Positions 34,693 through 46,208 of a stretch of DNA of 64,000 nucleotides are shown piece by piece. The DNA comes from Tuctoria greenei (lineage: Eukaryota; Streptophyta; Magnoliopsida; Poales; Poaceae), in NCBI GenBank assembly GCA_036927565.1, contig JAYESD010000009.1:151364929-151428928 (forward strand). The letters are read 5' to 3'. The translations under genes and the position numbers were made by a program. The stretch's first letter is position 1; each line of letters begins with the position of its first letter. The notes beneath the pieces are model-generated. The model was not told the origin of the DNA and did no database searches. It saw only the letters and a list, made by a program, of their open reading frames with translations.

Positions 34693-35876
34693 AGTTCGTA
34701 TCCTTGGAAAGTAGAGCAAGTGCTATATTCAGTAGTTCTCCATAAGAAACAGAGCATAAGACACCAGTACTTCTCCATATAAAACAGAGCACATATGACC
34801 AATGAAAGTCAAATTTTCACTCAAATTGCATTATTTTCACACATTTGAGCATATATCACACAAAATATCCAAATGGAAGTCAATTTTTCACTCAATTGAC
34901 CATATTTTCACATATTGGAGCATATTTACACACAATTAATTTGGTACTTTATGTTGTGGTCTTGGTTTTTTGAAATTCTAGACTTTTTCGTGGTGATCGT
35001 TCTGCAAGTAAGGAGTTTTGTTGGTCAATGGTATTCTTAGCTTGATCATCGAGGTCACAGAAGGAGGAATCTCATCAAATTGGTCAAACTCTTCCTCAAC
35101 GATGGCATTCTCGACTTCGACGATTCGTCGTTTTCCTTGTATAACCACCTTAAGTCTTTTATTTGTAGTGTTTGGAACATAGAACACTTGAGCAACGTGT
35201 TCTGCTAACACGAAAGGCTCCCACTTATATCCTTGATGGTTAAGATCAACGCTAGTGAACCCGTACTTGTCTTGTACAACACCTTTGATTCCATCAACCC
35301 ATTTGCAACAGAAAAGAGGAATCTTGACACAATGGACATGTGTTGCAACACATGGAAATAAGTGCAGAAGAATAAATCTGAATCTGGAGTTATAACATTC
35401 TTCCCAAAGGTCCCTCATGACGAGACATGGGAACACCAATCGGGTTACTCGGGTCAGTGTACTTTAGAGCCCACTCCACAACTTCCTCTATAGAGTATCC
35501 TTGTACCATGATGCCCTCAGGATAAGCTCAATTTCTAACGAAGGACTTCAGTATGCCGTTGAATCTCTCGTACGCATACATATGGTGAAGGAACATAGGG
35601 CCAAGTAGCTTTATCTCCTTAATAAGATGAGTTGTGAAATGGGCGCTGATGTCGGAAAAAGGCAGGTGGAAAATACATCTCAAAGAAGCATAAAGTTTCA
35701 TTGTGCATTTTGTCCAATGACTCGAGATCTTCTTCACATAGTATTTTTTGACCAATTGCATTGAAGAAAAAGAAAAAGTTCATTATAGCCTCCCGAACAT
35801 TGACCGGTAGGATATTCTGAATTCCAACAGCAATCATCTGCGTAAGCAATACATGGTAATCATGATACATCACACC
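34693..35876 (-). pseudogene. Second partial copy of the minus-strand CACTA transposase
   Basis: Nearly collinear with 1309-2515, beginning GTTCGTATCCTTGG. The DUF4216 part is at 34978-35439 (PFVLAEHVAQVFYVPN) and the end of DUF4218 at 35528-35873 (GPMFLHHMYAYERFNGILK). The copy lacks the GAGACGC repeats expected just left of 34693, because the retrotransposon inserted there. It lacks everything upstream of DUF4218 to the right, where host-gene sequence begins. A ~60 bp piece present at 2018-2080 is reduced here near 35410. Confidence 0.8.
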
Positions 35877-35956
35877 ACATTGATCTTCTGATCACTACAA
35901 AGTTCTCTTTTGATATTAGTTTATTAATTATAAACTCTCTCGCACACTGTTTGCAG

Positions 35957-36816
35957 GCCAGGGAAAATTATTGTTGCACACAAAATTTTCTGCAACGTTC
36001 TCCCGATAAAAGTATTTTCAACTGAAAACTGGACAGTGTTAGCAGAATTCAGTTTTCCATACACCTTATGTTCCGAGAATATACTCCTGAAAGTAACGGA
36101 CCAAAACTTGCACCTTATTGATGTATGTTGGAACATGACTTTTTTCTTCCATAGTTTTTTTCTCACATTTTTAGTCATTGTTTTTGTACTCACATGTGGT
36201 TTTTTGGCCAGCTATGGAATTACGGCAACGTTACTACCATTGAAAATTCAGAGCACGTGGGGCCCCCATTTAGCTTTGATCTATTTGGAAATAATGTGCT
36301 ATTGAATTTCGAGAATAAGATGGTTGTAACTTGCAATTCTCGTGGAGTGCAAGTGCCATTACTCCAAGACCCTCACAATGAATCAAAGTGTCATACTGTC
36401 TTCCCTCTGGATGTCACTATCACTAGGGACAAGAAGTTTGCAATACTGTATTCATTGTTGACAGTTACAGACCATCCAGGTAAGCTTTGCCCAGATTTTT
36501 TTGACGCAAAAGCTTTGCCCAGATTTCACATACAGTACATGATTATTCCTTTCTTCAGTTATGAAATTTGAACTTGGACATGTGTGTGTGTGTGTGCTCT
36601 TCAGATTGCTTCAATGGAACAATCAACATATGCAACACTTTCAGTGGAAAGTCCATCGTGGAGGTCAACCCTTGCGATAATCTTGGCCTTATAGCTGCTG
36701 CACACAGCAGTGCTCAGGAAGCTCTCAAGCACGTCAGAGCACTAGCTTATGGTGAGGAGCATCATAGGATATTTACTGGGGACGCAGATGGTTATATTCA
36801 TCTGTGGTCAACCTAA
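35957..36816 (+). CDS. WD40-repeat protein gene, last three exons
   Basis: Exons 35957-36122, 36212-36479 and 36605-36816 have sound splice sites and joining phases; the stop TAA is at 36814-36816. The first reads KIIVAHKIFCNVLPIKVFST, the second WNYGNVTTIE and VVTCNSRGVQVPLLQD, and the third ends GEEHHRIFTGDADGYIHLWS, a typical last WD40 blade. WD40 propellers are protein-binding scaffolds; partners cannot be told. The 5' part of the gene is absent: the sequence to the left turns into CACTA transposase at 35876. What remains has no stops, but without a promoter and first exons it is probably a dead or recently beheaded gene. A related, more damaged copy is at 49482-51047. Confidence 0.65.
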
Positions 36817-37080
36817 ACTTGGTCGCCAATATTATTTTATTTGCAAGCACATGTAAGCTCATTCAGATCATGTTCTGTCATACCTGGATATGGTTTCATC
36901 GCAATCGGTCCCGTTTAGGATATTTTCATTGGCACTGTTAATTACTCTAGAAGTTATTTGTTGAGAGAATATATACTCAGGACGAAGTTATTGTGTTCTA
37001 TGCCCGTCAATTAGGATTTATATTTGTTTTGTTATTCAGTGTGAATATCTCTGCATTAAAGCAAGTCATGTCAAACTCAG
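36817..37080 (+). other. 3' untranslated region of the WD40 gene
   Basis: Non-coding sequence after the stop, related to 22702-22920. It ends where a T-rich run (GGTTTTTTTCTTTGCG) marks the LINE tail. Confidence 0.5.
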
Positions 37081-37345
37081 GTTTTTTTCTTTGCGAAAAA
37101 CCAGGCAGATGGCTGGCTTATGTATTATAATTAAGTATAATACATGTACAGGGGTACAAACAACAACGATCACAGCAGCAGACATGTTACAAAGGAGAAG
37201 GAAAAGGATCGGTTGGTCCTCTGAGTAGCAAGCAGCGCAGCGAGAGGTAGTTTGATCCCGCTAGATACCAGAGTCTGACTTCGTCCTTCATCCCAACAAT
37301 GACGTGTTCTCTGACAATCGCTCAATAGCTTATTCAGACACTGTT
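37081..37345 (-). mobile_element. LINE 3' end, minus orientation
   Basis: Read on the minus strand the segment ends in TTTTTCGCAAAGAAAAAAACC, a usual plant L1 tail, preceded by a non-coding 3' region and a possible remnant of the ORF2 C-terminus. The right border is cut by the gypsy element near 37345. Only the tail is present. Confidence 0.5.
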
Positions 37346-37347
37346 TC

Positions 37348-38106
37348 ATGAGACTCCGTCCACTAGTGTTCGATGGCAGCGAAGAGGATCCCCTGGCCGC
37401 TGATGACTGGATGCGCAACATAACCAAGAAATTAAACATAACAGCAGCTAACGATCAGGAGTGTGTCATGCTAGCTTCTCACCAGTTGGTTGGGGCAGCT
37501 GGAGAATGGTGGGATAATTACCGTGAGGCAGTGGGGGAGCCCGATGCAATCAGCTGGGAAGAATTCCAGCAGGCCTTCCGCGATTACCATATACCAGAAG
37601 GTATTATGGAAATGAAAGCTGATGAGTTTCGCTCCCTACGCCAAGGAGCTATGACCATGAACCAGTACATCAAAAAGTCCATGAAGCTGAGCCGTTACGC
37701 ACCTAATGAAGTGGACATAGACAAGAAGAAACAGGACCGTTTCAGGAACGGCCTTAGTCACGCCTTGAAGACACAATTGATTACGCACATATACCCGGAT
37801 TTCAACGCAATGATGAGCCGCACTATACTACTTGAGGATGCCCGCTCCGAGTTGGAGGGAGTGCGAAAGCGGAAGTTCCAGGCACAAAAGCTTAAGCAAC
37901 AAGACCTTTTCCAACGGTCGAGGTCCAACTTCCAGTTAAAGCCACCGTACCAACCTACCATGCAGTACCGAGCATTCGGGGCTAGCGCACAACAGCCAAT
38001 GCAGCAGTACCGGCAGAGTGGCATTACCCCCCAGCAACGGAGTAATGCTAGTGTGGCAAAACCCGTCAGGGTATGCTTCCACTGTCGTGATCCGGGCACT
38101 TGGTAG
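37348..38106 (+). pseudogene. gag region of a Ty3/gypsy element, 5'-truncated
   Basis: The frame covers the core of a plant gypsy gag (DPLAADDWMRNI, AGEWWDNYREA, FRDYHIPEGIMEMKADEF) and ends inside the CCHC zinc knuckle (VCFHCRDPG). A missing base near 38094 throws the frame off, and the overlapping pol frame resumes with VANC. The first part of gag, the leader and the 5' LTR are missing; the sequence joins a LINE tail on the left. Confidence 0.85.
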
Positions 38107-41042
38107 CGAATTGCCCACAGTACATGAAGTTGAACCCCACTCCTGCCAACTCCGGAATGAGGACCACCATATCTGGCGTTGGGCAAAATCCCCCACAAGC
38201 ACCCGGATCGCAGAACCGAACTCAGTCCTTTGGTCGTGGTCGTGTCAACCACATTGACCCCACCCAGATTGAGGAGGCACCAGACGTTGCACTCGATGAG
38301 TACTTGGTCAACTCAATACTTGCTACCGTTCTCTCTGATTCTGGAGCATCACATTCGTTTGTTTCATCAAAGTTTGTGGCTAAGAGTGGACTACCAAAGG
38401 TCTGTTTAGAGACCCCACTAGTAACTAAGTCCCCAGGTACGGTTATAAAGTGCCGATTTGGATGCCTAGGGGTTAGGATCCATTTAAGTGGGGTAGAGTT
38501 CCTAGCAGACCTAGTGGTCCTTCGATCAGATGGCATAGATTTCATCCTCGGAATGGATTGGTTGGCTCGTCATAAGGGGAATATATCCTGTGCCGATTGC
38601 AAGGTCACTGCTACAAACCATGAAGGAGTAACGGTAACTTGTGAGCCATGTCAACACACCACCGTGCCTATGGTATGGAGTTTAGAAGCCAAACCCATGG
38701 AGCAAGTGCCGGTGGTATGCGAATACCCTGATGTATTTCCAGAAGACTCGCCAGAGATGCCACCAGATCGAGATGTAGAATTCATAATCAACCTGATTCC
38801 CGAAGCTATGCCCATTGCTAAGAGGCCCTATCGAATGGCGTCAAATGAGCTGACCGAGCTCAAGGAACAGATCCGTGAGCTTCAGGAGAAAGGGTTTATC
38901 TGCCCGAGCTCCTCACATTGGGGAGCTCCGGTACTCTTTGTTAAGGAGAAGGATGGCAGTCTACGGATGTGCATCGACTATTGGTCATTAAATGAGGTAA
39001 CCATCAAGAATAAGTACCCGTTACCTCGTATTGATGAACTGTTCAACCAATTGAAAGGGGCCAAGTATTTCTCCAAAATAGATCTGAGATACGGATATTA
39101 CCAGTTGAAGATCCGAAATTCTGATATCATGAAGACGGCATTCGTAACTCGCTATGGACAGTACGAGTTCACGGTAATGCCTTTCGGCCTGACGAATGCA
39201 CCAGCGTACTTCATGAATCTAATGAACAAGATATTCATGAAGGAGTTGGATAGGTTCGTTGTCGTATTTATAGACGACATACTGATCTACTCCAGGAGTG
39301 TGGCCGAACATGAGGAACACCTACAGATAGTACTGGAAAGGCTCAGAGAACACCAATTATACGCCAAGTTTAGTAAATATGAATTTTGGCTCCAACAGGT
39401 AGCCTTCCTCGGTCACATCATAACGGCCGAGGGAGTAGCGGTGGACCCCGCAAAGGTCGAAGCTGTGGCGGACTGGAAGCAACCTACCAATGTCACCATG
39501 ATTAGAAGCTTTCTTAGCCTAGCAGGATACTATCGAAGGTTCATCGAAGGATTTTCAAGGATTGCGAGGCCGATGACCGAACTTACGAAGAAGGATAAGA
39601 AGTTCGAATGGACGACTAAGTGCGAGAGCAGCTTCAAGGAACTGAAAGCTAAGTTGACTACTACCCCAATCCTCATATTACCAGACATACACAAGGATTT
39701 CGTGGTATTTTGTGATGCCTCACGACAAGGGCTTGGATGTGTACTCATGCAGGATGATAGGGTTGTCGCATACACGTATAGGCAGTTAAAAGTCCATGAG
39801 AAGAACTACCCAACACATGACCTTGAGCTGGCAGCCGTCGTTCATGCCTTAAAGATATGGAGACACTACCAGATTGGAAATAAGTGTCGGATCTTTACAA
39901 ATCATAAGAGCTTGAAATACATATTCACCCAGACGGAATTGAACCTAAGACAGAGGAGGTGGCTGGAACTGATCAAGGACTACGACTTGGAGGTGCAGTA
40001 CCACCCTGGAAAGGCCAATGTGGTGGCGGACGCGCTGAGTCGGAAAGTGCACTGCAATACGGTACAAGCCATCACCAAGAAATCAGAACTAGAGCGAGAG
40101 ATTCAGAAGCTGAACTTGCATCCTGTTTCGAACGGATACCTCAACATGCTATGCGTGCAACCCACGCTAGAGGATCAGATCCGTCGATCCCAAGAAAAAG
40201 ATGAGGAGATCGTAGAATTACGGAATCAGACGGGGAAGGGCAAGACCCCTGGGTTCCGGGTGGATGAACAGAATACCCTTTGGTATGAGAATCGGATATG
40301 CGTACCAGCCACGGACGGGCTGATGCGCCTCATCATGGACGAAGCCCACAACTCCGCCTACTCTATTCACCCAGGAGCCACCAAGATGTATCAGGACCTG
40401 AAGAAAAAGTACTGGTGGGTGGCAATGAAAAGAGAGATAGCAGAATTTGTCGCACATTGCGACATCTGCCGTCGAGTAAAGGCAGAACATCGGAGACCGG
40501 CAGGACTGCTGCAACCACTACATGTCCCCACATGGAAGTGGGATGAGATCGCCATGGATTTCATCATCGGGTTGCCCTGTACGAAGAAGGTAAATGACTC
40601 AATCTGGGTCATAGTGGATCGACTGACCAAGGTAGCCCACTTTATACCGGTCAAAACCACCTTCCATGGTGATCGGTTGGCGAAATTGTACATTGACAAC
40701 ATTTTAAGGCTACACGGAGTGCCCAGCGGAATAGTGTCAGATCGCGGTCCCCAGTTCACCATGCATTTTTGGAAGAGCCTCCACGCACTCCTAGGAACCA
40801 GACTGGACTACAGCTCAGCCTATCACCCTCAGACAGATGGGCAGACAGAGCGAGTGAATCAAATATTGGAAGACATGATAAGAGCGTGCATGCTAACGTA
40901 CGGAAAGGATTGGGAGGCAAGTCTACCATTCGTAGAGTTCTCGTATAATAACGGATACCAAGCCAGCCTTCAGATGGCCCCGTTCGAGCCCCTATACGGC
41001 AGGAAGTGTAGGACCCCTTTAATGTGGTCTGAGGTTGGATAA
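38100..41042 (+). pseudogene. pol polyprotein of a Ty3/gypsy chromovirus, inactivated
   Basis: Order of domains: protease with DSGASHSF (about residue 80), reverse transcriptase with the FIDDILIYS active site (about residue 390), RNase H with FCDAS and ADALSR, a zinc-binding integrase N-terminus (CDICRRVK) and an integrase core in which the three acidic residues can be seen (AMDF, VSDRGPQF, and the E of TDGQTERVNQ). Protease, RNase H, then integrase is the gypsy order. The RNase H motif usually read as TDHKSL is TNHKSL here, so one catalytic aspartate is lost. The frame stops at 41040-41042, short of the integrase C-terminus. Confidence 0.9.
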
Positions 41043-41639
41043 CGCTCATTCTTCGGCCCCGCGATCATCAAGGACACTGAAGAGCAAGTTACCACTATTA
41101 GGGAAAACCTCAAAATAGCACAAAGCCGACAGAAGAGCTATGCAGACAACCGTCGAAGAGAATTGACCTTCGACAAAGGAGACTTTGTACATCTCAAGGT
41201 CTCACCCATTCGAGGCACCTGGAGATTCCAAGTTTGAGGCAAGTTGGCCCCTCGGTATGTCGGACCGTTCAAAATACTGGCAAAAGTTGGAGCCGTTGCC
41301 TATCGACTAGAGCTTCCAGAGCATATGTCAGACATACACAACGTGTTTCACATATCTCAGCTCAAGAAGTGCTTGAAGGTACCGGAAGAGCAAGTGCCCA
41401 TAGATGCAATGGACCTACAGCCTGACCTGAGGTACCAGGAAATGCCGGTGAAGATATTAGATGTCGTGACTCGGCAGACACGGAGGACTGCAACACGGTT
41501 ATGTCATGTCCAATGAACCAATCACAGAGAAGCAGAAGCTACGTGGGAGCGTGAAGACGACTTGAAGAAAGAATTCCCCTACCTATTCGAGGTGGAGTCA
41601 GAATCTCGAGGACAAGATTCCGTTTAAGTGGGGTAGATT
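41043..41639 (+). pseudogene. Integrase C-terminus and chromodomain remnant, polypurine tract
   Basis: Continues the polyprotein after a stop: SYADNRRRELTFDKGDFV, APRYVGPFKIL and HNVFHISQLKKCL, then a chromodomain-like end (PVKILDVV, EATWEREDDLKKEFPYLF). Further stops interrupt it at about 41236 and 41515. The chromodomain points to the Tekay/Del branch of chromoviruses. AAGTGGGGTAGATT at 41626-41639 is the polypurine tract. Confidence 0.8.
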
Positions 41640-44600
41640 TGTAACATCCCAAAAATTGGAATAATCAAAAAATACTCGGAATTAAAACTTTTTGATTTAA
41701 TCTAGCTACTTTTGAGATAAAAGCCTTAGTGGCAACCATGAGATTGTGCAGGGAGCTGGAAACTCTCTGAATAATTATGGCATTGAATGAAATAAAAATA
41801 AATAGTAAAAGCGTATAAAAAGAACCAACCCATTAAATAGAGACCATAGTTGAGAATTTAAGTAAGAAAGAAGAAATAGAACAAAATGGAAAAAGGCCCT
41901 AGGACCTGGGCACAGCCACTCAACCCTCACCCTAGCCCAGCCTGCTTCACCGAGGCCCAAACCACATGGCCCACCCTTTTCTTTTCCCGCTCGTACGCGC
42001 GGCCCAGCCGGCCCAAGCCTATACCGCCTCCTTCCTCCCCATTCCCTTCGTCGCCCGACACTGCCTTCCGATTATTCCGTGACGTGACCCGCCGGGGCAA
42101 CTGCCACGCCGCCTGCCCCTCCCTTGCTGCACCGCCATCATGGCGAGGACGACGCCGCCTCGACCTGAAAACCTCGAATCATCACCCCGACGACCCCTCG
42201 CCCCGCCAGCCGAGCACCTGCGCGGCCACACCAAAAGGAGCGCCACTGCCTCCAGCCGGGAACCGCCATATATACGGGCCTATAAAACGGCCCTCACCCT
42301 CACCACTTTGCCCGCAGTACCACACACCACATTCCACCTCACACCCCGGAGCTCGAGCGCCCCTCTTGAAGTAGAATTCTGGAGCCCCCCTTCTTCTTCC
42401 CCGTCGCTGACTGTCGAGCTCGTCACTGCCGGTAAACTCCTTCACCCTTTGATTAACTTCACTGGCACATTCTTCAATAGCTTTAGCACCTGTGTGATGT
42501 CTTGTTTTGCACCGAACGTAAGCTCGAGCAAGGGTGGCCACCAAAACCTAGCCCCGCCGGCCTTCGAGCATGTTCATGCCCCGGCGAGCCTGTCCACGCC
42601 AACCTCCTTGCTCCAGTAGGTTCGTAAGCCTCTAGAACGACTAGAACGTCGCTTAGTTTGGGCGGGACCCTTTTGAATGGAAGGAGCACCGACAACCCTA
42701 ACTGGGCCACCGCACCTCGCCGTCGCCGGCCACCGTGGGGCCTTCCTAGGCGTGGCCGTGCCTCCTAGACGGTTCACCACACAACATAGTACGCGTAGAG
42801 TAAAAGGAACCGAAGAGATTTTATGCAGGACGTAGACACGCGGAGCTCGCCCGTGCCGCCACCGTCGGCACATCGGTGCCGCCCTTCCAGCCTCCGTCCC
42901 AGTCCGCCGACGCCGCAATAAGGCTCACCTATCCCATAGACACTTGCCTCCGCCCCTAAACGGCCAAGTAGTGGCCGACGGTCGAGCTCTGGCAGAACGC
43001 CGACGACCTCCCCGCCGTGCGACGCGCGGCTCCCCTGTTTTGGCCCGTGGCGCTCACACCTTGCACACATGGCGCCGATGTGGCGGCCACCTGGGCACCA
43101 CGCGGGCTGGGCCTGCCACCTCAGCCAAGCCAGCGCCACGCCGACTGAACCGTGCCGCGCGATGAGCGTGGACTCGGTCCATGTGGGACACAGGCTCGCG
43201 GAATGCGAGAAGGGGCCCACGGCCCTCGGTGCAGTAGACCGACGCCCACTGGCATCTGGGGCCCGGCAGCCAGCTCATTGGCACAGCTAAATGCACCCAC
43301 GCGTGTACACAGAAAGTACCCGGCCCCCCTGTCAGTCACTGTACTCACTGGGTAACTGTTAGGGGTACCCGAGACTGTACCCAAAAATGTGAAAAAACAC
43401 ATTTTTACACATAGAAAAATTCTAGAAAAATTTGTAAAAATGGTAAAGAGTTATTAGGACATATTAGCATGGAAATAGGGCCCTAATAAACCTTACAAAA
43501 TAGTATAATAAGTTAATAGCTATAAAAAAATAGGAAAGCGCATGGAGGTACCCAACCACTCACATTAATCCCAAGAACGATTCGGGAGACGACAACAAAA
43601 ACTTTATAATTCCTTGAATGTTATTCCCTGTATTAGACTTCTCTTGTTGTGTATTTACCCACTTAGTTATATTATAGCGACTGAGGACATTGAGGAAGAC
43701 CCGGAAGACCCGAATTTCGAGGAAGACCTCCTCGATGAATTCGAAGGCAAGCTCTAACTCCTTGATCATATTTCACCTATGTTTTGCAATCGCACCTATG
43801 GCCTATTTTCATTGCATGACTGTATGTCTATTTTAAAAATATTGTTATGCTATGAACCACTTGATGTGGTAGCATGAGATATGTTGATGACTGAGTATCG
43901 GTGTTAGCTACTAGCCAACGATGAATAGAAACACATAAGTTACTCGCTATCAATGGCTTGAAACAAGACACTGTATCAGTTACGATAATAGCAATGACTA
44001 TCACAATCCCCTCCTTGACCTTGACAACACAACCCCTTGACAACCTAACAGCTTCATCACTGCGCTATAGCAGCGATGTGAGCACCTCCTTGTTAGTACT
44101 ATGCTTAGGAACTCCTGCGATGTTCGCATCACGAACCACTACACACTATATACATGATTGTGAAATGTCTTAAAAGGTGTTTGGTGGTGTGAGTTAGGAT
44201 ATGGGTGGGATATTAATGAACTATATGTGTGAAGGGGATGGGTGGTCGAGGCGGGTATGGTGATGGGATGCTGCGGGCTCCCTAAGAGGTATACCAGCTG
44301 CGGCTGTGTATTCGGTGTAATCCACTGATCGGCGCTGAGTGCTTCAGTAGTAGTCCGACGACCATGTTTTCGGGACTAGCCATGTGTTGAGTAGTTCAGT
44401 TTAGTTCGATGTTGGGTGTTCCGAACTAGTCCTCTAGCCAAGGACGGATGGAGCCGCCTCACCAATATAAGGACCGATTCATTTGAACTCAACATAGTGA
44501 TTTCGTACAACCACATAACCTGTATGGTTGGGACTCTCCCTACCTTTCTGGTGACTGCCACATGAGAAAACCTGTAGAGCCATGGAGGGCACGGTGGACC

Positions 44601-45511
44601 AGGAAATGGCACAGAGACCGAGATTCGTCTGGTGTCTGGCTGGGTAGTTAATGCCCGAATAGACCCTGCGTCGGGCCGAGGTGTGAATGTGGGGTTACTC
44701 GGGGAAGATGGGATGAGCGTTACGTTACTATCTGATCCGGAGTACGTAGCCTGTGGGTAAAGTGTACAAACTCTACAGAGTCTTGATCTATCCGGATAGC
44801 TGTTGTCACAGTCTTGGCACACTACACTTTGGGCTCCTATTGATTAGTATTAGCACATCTCCTTGAAGTGTGTGTGGTTGGCCAAGGCCGCCGTGTTTTG
44901 GGAAAGAGTTGGCATGCGTGCTGGAGTCGTCAGATCCTTGGGTCCGAAGACTCATCTAAAAGTGAGGGAACAGGCGGGATGGTTTGAAACTCCCCCAAGG
45001 CCCGCCAACAATAATAATATTGATTCAACTAGTTCTCCCTCTCATGGAAAAACACTTTTCAAAGAGAACCTTGCATAAAATGCTTTTCAGCAAAACTAAG
45101 CCGTATGGCCGCTCCTTGCTACAAGCCCCAATGCATTAATCACCTCCCCTTCAGTAGTGTTAGGGCTTGCATAGTACCTTATGTACTCACTCTTGCTTAA
45201 TATGTTGCCACCCAGAAGAGGATGAAGATGACGAAGTGTCGTGCGAGGATGAGGAATAGGTTCAGTCCTGCTCCCTAGGATGCCTGAGGGAATGGAGCTG
45301 TATCAACACTGTTGTAGCTCTACTTTTATGTAACTAGTGACCCCGTTAAGTCACGTTTGAATGTACTGTAAGATAATGCTTGTAAGACCATAAAGGTTCT
45401 GTAATAAATATTCGTGTATGGACCTCTATACATTATGCTGTTCGTGCCAACTACTGATCCAGGGATTGGTACGGGAGGCACAAGTGGACCCACGAAAGGC
45501 GGGTCCTGATA
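41640..45511 (+). repeat. 3' LTR of the gypsy element, ~3.87 kb
   Basis: Starts TGTAACATCCCAAAAATTGG directly after the polypurine tract and ends near GCGGGTCCTGATA, where CACTA sequence resumes; a final CA would need one base change. A promoter with a TATA element is at about 42286 (GGGCCTATAAAACGG). Overlapping GC-rich frames at 41886-43402 show no domains. The 5' LTR is not in the window, so age cannot be estimated from LTR divergence. Confidence 0.75.
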
Positions 45512-46208
45512 GCTACGGAGGTCAGACGGGCGAGTGAGCCCTTGTTTGGTTTGTTGATGTTGATGCCATGTTTCGACGACGATGTGTTGTGATGTGTTGT
45601 GATGCCATGTTTGGATTGTTGTTATATGACTGTTTGTAATATATATTGTCTGTTCTGTGATTCTGGCCACCGAGCTGGGTAGTATTTTCTGTTTTTTAAT
45701 AAAAAACCTTATTTGCGATGACTTTTTATACAGTACTGTCGCAAATAAGGCTCCAGGCCATCGCAAGTAAGCCTCTACTATTTGCGACGGCCTGGCTGTC
45801 GCAAATAAGCATTAATTGCGAAGGCCAGGACATCACAATTAGATGCGTGGGTCCCGGGGGAGGACACGTGTGCCCTGCCGGCTGAACTTATTTGCGACGG
45901 CCCGGCTGTCGCAAATAGCCGCACTTATTTGTGACGGCCTGGCCGTCGCAAATAAGCTTTAATTGCGACGGCTGGGCCATCACAAATATTGTTGTGGGGC
46001 CCATCAGCCCCGGGCAATAACTTGTGACGGCCGCTGCGAGCTATCGCAAATAAGGTTATTTGCGACGGTGGCCATCGCAAATAAGCTTAATTGCGATGAC
46101 TTATTTTTGACGGCCAGAAACCGTCGCAAATAAGAAAAGCCGTCGCAAATAGCTTATTTGCGACGGCATTTGACACGGCCATCGCAAATCGTCGGGTTTC
46201 CAGTAGTG
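45512..46208 (+). mobile_element. 3' remnant of a TTTGCGACGG-class CACTA
   Basis: Collinear with 61081-61799 of the complete element: the end of the TNPA last exon (CGGAGGTCAGACGGGCGAGT), the spacer with GATGATGTGTTGTGATG-like sequence, then TTTGCGACGGC repeats and a terminus CGTCGGGTTTCCAGTAGTG. The gypsy element inserted at the last codons of its TNPA gene. The rest is missing from the window. Confidence 0.8.

Noticed and set aside
41886..43402. Series of proline/alanine-rich frames
   Set aside because: They are inside the 3' LTR of the gypsy element, open on both strands because stops are rare in GC-rich DNA.
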